Shown here: one piece after another, positions 59,520 to 64,000 of the stretch
Layout of the letters: each line of letters starts with the position of its first letter
Numbering within the stretch: position 1 is the stretch's first letter
Assembly (NCBI GenBank): GCA_964598485.1
Contig: CAZRCD010000001.1
Coordinates: 248,001 to 312,000 of the forward strand
Length of the DNA: 64,000 nt
DNA from: SOJA01 sp964598485
Lineage (GTDB): Archaea; Thermoproteota; Bathyarchaeia; Bathyarchaeales; Bathycorpusculaceae
Direction: 5' to 3'
The notes under the pieces: generated by a model
What the model was told of the DNA's origin: nothing
The model's input: only the letters and a program-made list of their open reading frames with translations
Databases searched by the model: none
Made by a program: the position numbers and the translations under genes

Positions 59520-59732
59520 ATGAAATTTAGAATAATTATCGAGCAAGATAAAGATGGAGTTTATGTAGTTAAATGCCCAGCTCTACCTGGGTGTATTTCT
59601 CAAGGTAAAAATAGGGAAGAAGCTTTGGCTAACATTAAGGACGCTATTCAAGGATACTTAGAAAGCTTGAAAAAACATAATGAACCGATACCTCCTTCTA
59701 TAGAAGAAGAATTGGTAGAAGTACATGCCTAA
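59520..59732 (+). CDS. hicB: HicB-family antitoxin
   Basis: The 70-residue protein (IIIEQDKDGVYVVKCPALPG, CISQGKNREEALANIKDAI) is a standard HicB partial RNase-H fold. HicB normally neutralises the mRNA interferase HicA encoded beside it. Here only the first codons of hicA remain in the following gene, with which it overlaps by 8 nt. Confidence 0.88.
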   Translation: MKFRIIIEQDKDGVYVVKCPALPGCISQGKNREEALANIKDAIQGYLESLKKHNEPIPPSIEEELVEVHA

Positions 59733-59937
59733 ACTACCTGTAGTTTCTGGTGTAGAAGTAGCAAAGGCTTTAGCCCTTTATAGAGAGGGAAGAGTAACAG
59801 TGTGGAAGGCATCGCATATTGCGGGAGTTCCTCTGTCAAGGATGATTGAGGTTGCTACGTCTGAGAAGATTCCAGTGCATTATGGAAGGGAGGATTTGCA
59901 GAGCGACTTCAAGAGCGCCTTCGGTGAAACTGTTTGA
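59725..59937 (+). CDS. Chimeric gene: HicA N-terminus fused to UPF0175 antitoxin
   Basis: The first 16 residues (MPKLPVVSGVEVAKAL) are the typical start of HicA following HicB. From residue 17 on, ALYREGRVTVWKASHIAGVP and REDLQSDFKSAFG match the UPF0175 antitoxin family. The gene therefore seems to be a deletion fusion of two toxin-antitoxin loci. The HicA histidine and RNA-binding core are gone. UPF0175 proteins are usually paired with DUF3368 toxins, and a truncated one follows. Confidence 0.65.
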   Translation: MPKLPVVSGVEVAKALALYREGRVTVWKASHIAGVPLSRMIEVATSEKIPVHYGREDLQSDFKSAFGETV

Positions 59938-60131
59938 AGGTTGTCATTAACGCCAGCCCGTTTATTTATCTTGGAAAGAAGAGAAAAACGGGTCTTCTGA
60001 GGTTGGTGTTCGAGAAGATTTTTGTTCCCGTAGAGGTGGAAAAAGAGATAATGAAACTCTATGATAGCCCTGAGGCAGTGCAGTTGAGAGATGCTATTCG
60101 GGAAGGCTGGGTAGAAATGGAGTATTGTTAG
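59934..60131 (+). pseudogene. Truncated DUF3368 PIN-like toxin
   Basis: The 65 residues (VVINASPFIYLGKKRKTGLL, FVPVEVEKEIM) are the N-terminal part of a DUF3368 PIN-like protein, normally about 150-160 residues. The reading frame stops near the convergent DUF5615 gene. It starts with TTG, overlapping the previous gene by 4 nt. It probably lost its C-terminal half when the next module arrived. Confidence 0.7.
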
Positions 60132-60134
60132 ATT

Positions 60135-60491
60135 TTAGTATTTTAATGTGATAACTCGAACACCATATTCTTTTACTATGAGTATACGATTTTTTATTGG
60201 GATTTCAGCGGTTAGTAGGTACTCGATTCTTTTAGTTATCTGTTCAGGAGATTTCGGGATAAATCGTAATAAAATTAAGCCTTTAGCCTTAAGTTTTTCC
60301 CTGAAAAGGAGTTCGCCGAAGTCCTTGTCAAAGGTTACAACAATTCTTTCTTTTCTGTTAGCTAGATCGAGCACTTTTCTATCGCTTAAGCCCGGTGAGA
60401 ACTCTATGACCGAAACTATGTCGATGCCTTTCCTTCTTAGGGCATTTACAGCCTTAATTGGTATGTTTTCGTCTGCTAGAAGCTTGATCAA
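60135..60491 (-). CDS. DUF5615 PIN-like toxin
   Basis: The 118-residue protein begins MIKLLADENIPIKAVNAL and has VTFDKDFGELLF, with the acidic residues of the DUF5615 PIN-like fold. The gene overlaps the DUF433 gene by 4 nt, the usual toxin-antitoxin order. Intact. Confidence 0.85.
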   Translation of the reverse strand: MIKLLADENIPIKAVNALRRKGIDIVSVIEFSPGLSDRKVLDLANRKERIVVTFDKDFGELLFREKLKAKGLILLRFIPKSPEQITKRIEYLLTAEIPIKNRILIVKEYGVRVITLKY

Positions 60492-60721
60492 GGCAGTGGA
60501 TAAACCTTCTCTTCCTTCAAGATTTCGGTTGCGTATTTTAAAACGGCTGTTATGTCCTCTTTCTTAAGTTGAGGATAATTTTCCAATATGTTCTCAACTG
60601 TCCAGTCGTTGGCGAGTAGATCTAAAATAAATTCAACAGCTATTCTAGTGCCTTTTATAATCGGTTTGCCAGCTAAGATGTTTGGATCGACGGTTATTTT
60701 GTCTTTCCAATTCTCATTCAT
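60488..60721 (-). CDS. DUF433 antitoxin
   Basis: The 77-residue protein has DPNILAGKPIIKGTRIAVEF and NYPQLKKEDITAVLKYA, typical of DUF433, a winged-helix antitoxin usually encoded before DUF5615. It is the first gene of the minus-strand pair. Confidence 0.88.
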   Translation of the reverse strand: MNENWKDKITVDPNILAGKPIIKGTRIAVEFILDLLANDWTVENILENYPQLKKEDITAVLKYATEILKEEKVYPLP

Positions 60722-61128
60722 TCAGGGCACCTATGGTAGATAGGTGAAGGTACGCGGTATAAATGTGTTTGCAGAGAGGAAAAAGCGCATCTAATTTTTT
60801 TGTATAGTTGGATGTAGGTTCTTTCGCCTATGATGAATCTTTTCTGTATGGTGTGTTTTTGTTAGAGGTTATTTTTAGAGGTGGAATTAGCTGCCTGTGA
60901 TTCTGCCGTTTATGCTTAATGTGTAGTTGTTTCCTATGCTCGTGTATGGAACTCTGCCTTGGATTGACGTTTCGTTTTCGATTTTTCCTTTTTTTTTAGT
61001 TTTAATTCGTCTAGGATGTCTTCTGTGTGCCGATGTCTTTCCATCAGCTTGGACTTTTTTGGTAGCCTATTTGTAGCCTTTTTCTGGTAAAAGTTGGATT
61101 GCTTCTGTTAATTTCAAAAGCGCGCGCG

Positions 61129-61206
61129 ATGAAGAGGTATAGGCTGGTGACAGTGTTCACTTTTGATGAGCACTACAGGCAAGCAGGTTTCAAAACGTTG
61201 CCTTAG
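61129..61206 (+). pseudogene. PIN-toxin C-terminal relic
   Basis: Twenty-five codons read MKRYRLVTVFTFDEHYRQAG then FKTLP and stop, the usual end of VapC-type PIN proteins. They resemble the end of the intact PIN gene at 63114 (AFTFDKHFQQYGFQTVP). Nothing upstream continues the domain. Confidence 0.6.
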
Positions 61207-61261
61207 TCAGGAGATTTTGTTCAATTTTCCAAATGTAGAGACGAGTATATGATCAAGCAGT

Positions 61262-61505
61262 ATTCTAGCGTAGATTTTGAGAGAGTTGTGGATTTTTCGG
61301 ATGATACTCACCGTGTAAGATTTGACAGACCAGTAATGTTTCCAGACGTGATCGGTGGACACTGCCTAATTCCGAATACAGAGTTGCTTTTGAAGAGTTA
61401 TGATTCAATGTTTTGCGGTTAATTTTAGAGTCTAATGAGAAGCGAAAAGAAGAGATTAAGGATGAAGACGTCAGAAGAGAAGGTGATAAGGTTAAAAAAA
61501 GAGTT
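61262..61505 (+). pseudogene. Relic 2 of the sugar dehydrogenase gene
   Basis: From GATTTTGAGAGAGTTGTGG through ACTCACCGTGTAAGATTTGA, CCAGTAATGTTTCCAGACGT, GGTGGACACTGCCTAATTCC and onward this is clearly homologous to 54610-54861 of the intact gene. A one-base deletion near 61412 breaks the frame. The copy keeps the catalytic GGHCLIPN codons but has no N-terminal half. Confidence 0.85.
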
Positions 61506-61739
61506 GAAAAAGTGGTTAGTCCAAAACGTACATATTGCTAGTTCATAATGAAAGCTCTTAGCTTTTCTTCATCTTCTGTAACGTGGAGCGCTTTTAAACC
61601 CGTTTTTCTGCTTGGTTTGATGAGTTTTTGTCGTTAGCACGCGCTAACGTGTATGCGTAAGAAGTGGCAAGTTTCAGCGAGATATTAGATTTTGAACCCT
61701 CTTAGTAATGATGTAGCCAGCCATCAACTTTAAATATTA

Positions 61740-61758
61740 AGTTACCAAATAAGTAACT
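61740..61758 (+). promoter_or_regulatory. Inverted repeat operator of the AbiE module
   Basis: AGTTAC and GTAACT (61740-61745 and 61753-61758) are exact inverted arms directly before the ATG at 61759, following a TTTAAATATTAA TATA element at 61729-61740. Confidence 0.5.
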
Positions 61759-62409
61759 ATGACTGAACCCGTGCCTACCTATGCCCAGCAAGCATACGCT
61801 ATCTTGTACAATAGGTTTGCAGACCAGCCATTTAACTCTAATTATTTAGCTTGGTTTTTAGGTAAGAGTATGGTCAAGAAGACGTTGCATGTGTTAGAGA
61901 AGAAGGGTTGGATTCAGCGAGTGAAAAAAGGTAGCTATGTTTGTGTAAGGCCGGATGAAACCTTTAGAGCTATGGTCATGTTAAGGGTGCCAAGATTATT
62001 AGATGAAGCAGGTAAAGCCTACGTTTACGCGGGTGCAAGTGCAGTTGAGGTTTGGACTGATTACATTTACATTCAGAGGAGCTGGGAACACTCACCATAC
62101 TTTGTCAAGGTGTTGAGGAGAGATTTGGTTTTTTGGACGCGGTATTTTAGGGAACACAGGGTGAACGTGTTTGTTAGAGAGGCGAGACCATCCATTGGAG
62201 AGTTTGTCGTTTTGTTTCCTGAAGGGAAGTTAGAATTCGACGTTTACAATGCAAAGTCTGTTGACAAATTAAAGGAAGTAGTAAGGTTTTGCGAGAGAAA
62301 TATAGAGTCCTTTGAGTATCCATTGGCCTATTTGAAAAGCAAGTTTGCGGTTGAAACCAGAGTGAGAATAGATGAAAGGGTTTTAGATGAAGTAGCCAAG
62401 GTGGTTTAG
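61759..62409 (+). CDS. AbiEi-like antitoxin
   Basis: The 216-residue protein has an N-terminal winged helix (FNSNYLAWFLGKSMVKKTL, HVLEKKGWIQRVKKG) and a C-terminal domain with AYVYAGASAVEVW, as in AbiEi antitoxins, which bind their own promoter. It overlaps the next gene by one base. The inverted repeat before the start is a plausible binding site. Confidence 0.8.
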   Translation: MTEPVPTYAQQAYAILYNRFADQPFNSNYLAWFLGKSMVKKTLHVLEKKGWIQRVKKGSYVCVRPDETFRAMVMLRVPRLLDEAGKAYVYAGASAVEVWTDYIYIQRSWEHSPYFVKVLRRDLVFWTRYFREHRVNVFVREARPSIGEFVVLFPEGKLEFDVYNAKSVDKLKEVVRFCERNIESFEYPLAYLKSKFAVETRVRIDERVLDEVAKVV

Positions 62410-63086
62410 TGCTAGAGTCCAGAGAAGCCTTAATTCTTCAAACCTTGATGGAGTTACCCAAGGACGTTGTCCTCATAGGGGGCTATGCCGTCAACGTGTA
62501 TGTTCCACCTAGGTTCTCAATTGACTGCGACCTAGTTGTGTTCGAGGGCGTTACGGAGATAAAGAAGACATTGGTGAAGAATGGTTTCGAAGAGACGGAG
62601 AAAGGAGATGTGCCATACGGTGAATACTTCAGGTTCATGAGGAAGAAAGAAAAAGTTTCTTTTGACTTACTGCTTAACTCGGTGTTTGATAGGGTCAGCG
62701 GAATAGTGTTTGAGGGCAGCTTGTTTAAGAAATATTCAAGGGAAAGGGTCACGGTGGGTAGAGCTAACCCAATTAGGATTAAAATCAGAACAGCTGACGC
62801 TGAACTCTTGTTCGCCATGAAGTTTGTTTCAACTCGACGACAAGACATCCGTGACATATTCATGCTCTCGGGAACAGAACTGAACTGGAATTTGATTAGA
62901 GATATCATAAGGGGGAAGTGCAGTGAAAAATTATTAGAGAAAAGAGTTAAGATGATAAAAGCAAAAGTGGCGAACGAGAGTTATAGAGACAGTTTGCATG
63001 GAGCATTTGGAAAAATACCGGATAGAACATTTGACAGATGTGTCTCAAACTTAGTTAGGTTTCTTGACGGTTTGACATCGATTTAG
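62409..63086 (+). CDS. AbiEii-like nucleotidyltransferase toxin
   Basis: The 225-residue protein has the nucleotidyltransferase core: VLIGGYAVNVYVPP and SIDCDLVVFEG give the G-G and D-x-D residues, and SFDLLLN the third acid. AbiEii/MenT-type toxins transfer nucleotides to tRNA. The GTG start at 62409 overlaps the antitoxin stop. Intact. Confidence 0.85.
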   Translation: MLESREALILQTLMELPKDVVLIGGYAVNVYVPPRFSIDCDLVVFEGVTEIKKTLVKNGFEETEKGDVPYGEYFRFMRKKEKVSFDLLLNSVFDRVSGIVFEGSLFKKYSRERVTVGRANPIRIKIRTADAELLFAMKFVSTRRQDIRDIFMLSGTELNWNLIRDIIRGKCSEKLLEKRVKMIKAKVANESYRDSLHGAFGKIPDRTFDRCVSNLVRFLDGLTSI

Positions 63087-63113
63087 GCTTTGTCACATGC
63101 GTTTTTTTGGGAG

Positions 63114-63527
63114 TTATGGAACCGTTTGGAATCCGTATTGTTGGAAGTGTTTATCGAAAGTGAAGGCGGTGGACATTGCTTCTTGCTCCATCAATGCGAA
63201 ACTGGTGCAATCCGTGAAGCTGAAATCCTTGTCACTATATTTTTTAAAGATATTCCAAGCAACGTTCTCGATTTCGGGGGTGACTCTTAGTATTCTCAGG
63301 ATTTTTGAACATTTTATGTTTTCCTCAAATGCGACAGCAACTTGGTGGCTTAACTTTAATCTTAATAGGGTAAACACTTCATTTAATATGTAGTTTGAAG
63401 TGTATAATGCTCGGAATGGTGTTTTCCCTTGTCTGATTTTCTCCCTGTAATCTAGTGCGGTTTTGTGTTCCTTATCGTCTTCGTCTTCGAGGGCGACGAA
63501 GGCTGTGGTGTCAATGAACAGCCTCAT
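63114..63527 (-). CDS. PIN-domain toxin
   Basis: The 137-residue PIN protein has RLFIDTTAFVAL (Asp6), SNYILNEVFTLL (Glu), DFSFTDCTSFALM (Asp) and AFTFDKHFQQYGF (Asp), the complete four-acid site. It overlaps its antitoxin gene by 17 nt. A related tail occurs as a relic at 61129. Confidence 0.88.
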   Translation of the reverse strand: MRLFIDTTAFVALEDEDDKEHKTALDYREKIRQGKTPFRALYTSNYILNEVFTLLRLKLSHQVAVAFEENIKCSKILRILRVTPEIENVAWNIFKKYSDKDFSFTDCTSFALMEQEAMSTAFTFDKHFQQYGFQTVP

Positions 63528-63762
63528 TCTTTTCGCCGTAGAGGTATTTGTCGTGTTTTCTCGAAAGGTCGCTTAGACCGCTTCGACCGAGGGGTTTTTG
63601 TGTGAAAAATGGGTCTTCAGGATCTATTTTAAATTCTGATTCAAGAAGCTTTTCAACAGCAAGCCTTAATCCTTCTCGTATGCTCAGTCCCTTCTTTTCA
63701 AGGGCCTCCTTAAATGCTCGGTACTCCTCCTCTTCTAAAAATGTCTGCACTACCTTAGCCAT
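63511..63762 (-). CDS. Antitoxin of the PIN module
   Basis: The start is taken as the ATG at 63762 (MAKVVQTFLEEEEYRAFKEA), with an alternative at 63777; 83 residues. The strand followed by helices (LEKKGLSIREGLRLAVEKLL) is a ribbon-helix-helix-type domain. The charged tail (PFFTQKPLGRSGLSDLSRK) would bind the toxin. An inverted repeat lies upstream at 63782-63802. Confidence 0.75.
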   Translation of the reverse strand: MAKVVQTFLEEEEYRAFKEALEKKGLSIREGLRLAVEKLLESEFKIDPEDPFFTQKPLGRSGLSDLSRKHDKYLYGEKNEAVH

Positions 63763-63781
63763 CTCACTCACCTTCACATGT

Positions 63782-63802
63782 AAATAGATAAATCATCTAT
63801 TT
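63782..63802 (-). promoter_or_regulatory. Inverted repeat operator of the PIN module
   Basis: AAATAGAT and ATCTATTT (63782-63789; 63795-63802) are exact 8-bp inverted arms with a 5-nt spacer, next to a TATA-like TATTTAAAT on the minus strand, just upstream of the antitoxin start. Confidence 0.5.
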
Positions 63803-63870
63803 AAATATTTCATGATTTATAAATTGAAATGTGTCATGCCACACAAAATAATAAAAATTTATTGAAGAAG

Positions 63871-64000
63871 AGGCTAGAATTAGACTGTTGATAGGGATTG
63901 GATGATTGCTTGTTTCAGGAGATGCATCGCATTTCAAAGCGTTTCGGAGCAGATTTTGATGAAGTTGTGAATTTTTTGGAGGATACTTAATAGACCAATA
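63871..64000 (+). pseudogene. Relic 3 of the sugar dehydrogenase gene
   Basis: TTGGATGATTGCTTG, ATGCATCGCATTTCAAAG and GAGCAGATTTTGATGAAGTT match 54530-54650 of the intact gene; a 16-base deletion then joins ACTT to AATAGACCAATA. The copy may continue beyond the window. Confidence 0.8.

Larger units (their letters stand above)
60722..61758. other. Relic-rich gene-free stretch
   Basis: About 1 kb with no intact gene. It holds the tail of a PIN toxin (61129-61206), a 240-bp relic of the sugar dehydrogenase gene (61262-61505) and the AbiE promoter. A minus-strand open stretch around 61540-61610 (SRKTGLKALHVTEDEEKLRA) may be another relic. The rest is pyrimidine-rich and unassigned. Confidence 0.5.

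Overview
The window is archaeal chromosome. Translation and RNA genes (TFE, aEF-1-beta, Pth2, TruD, Trm5, RtcA), FEN1, a Cdc48-type ATPase, archaeal-type methionine adenosyltransferase, a geranylgeranyl-reductase-like flavoprotein and several families known mainly from archaea (DUF371, DUF2110, DUF354) all point that way. The mixture fits an uncultivated anaerobic TACK lineage such as Bathyarchaeia; that placement is inference, because no 16S gene is present.

Layout. 1-1.7 kb: two radical SAM genes. 1.7-9.5 kb: an integrated virus- or plasmid-like element with a HerA/FtsK-like ATPase, a run of very small genes, a compact family B DNA polymerase of probable protein-primed type, a repeat-rich non-coding kilobase, a mini zinc finger and a tyrosine integrase, between near-identical 18-bp direct repeats. 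9.5-50 kb: mainly housekeeping genes, interrupted by small accessory cassettes (an ATPase between two copies of the truD 3' end; an MNT/HEPN pair between short direct repeats) and by gene relics. 50-55 kb: an EamA exporter, a tRNA and a small surface-glycan cluster. 55-64 kb: an eroded island of toxin-antitoxin modules, three decayed copies of a sugar-nucleotide dehydrogenase gene, a tRNA 3' fragment and large hairpins.

Most notable observation. Two protein-coding genes look broken but can be restored exactly by removing a 30-nt (DUF354 gene, 51575-51604) and a 31-nt (pcm gene, 35594-35624, minus strand) insert. Both inserts, and a 26-nt insert at position 25/26 of tRNA-Val(UAC) (51284-51309, minus strand), fold the same way: a four-base exon/intron helix, a three-base 5' bulge cut after its second base, an inner stem-loop, and a 3' cut two bases after the helix. 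This is the bulge-helix-bulge rule of the archaeal tRNA splicing endonuclease. It suggests that this organism splices some mRNAs with its tRNA splicing machinery, and that such genes would be misread as pseudogenes.

Working together: the 48.2-50.0 kb genes (TFE, HD protein, DUF2110) overlap as one operon. MTHFR and two MetE-like proteins (40.6-43.6 kb) form a methionine operon divergent from an HTH regulator, with a repeated 14-bp site between them. The toxin-antitoxin pairs overlap by a few bases, and four of their promoters carry inverted repeats that look like autoregulatory operators.
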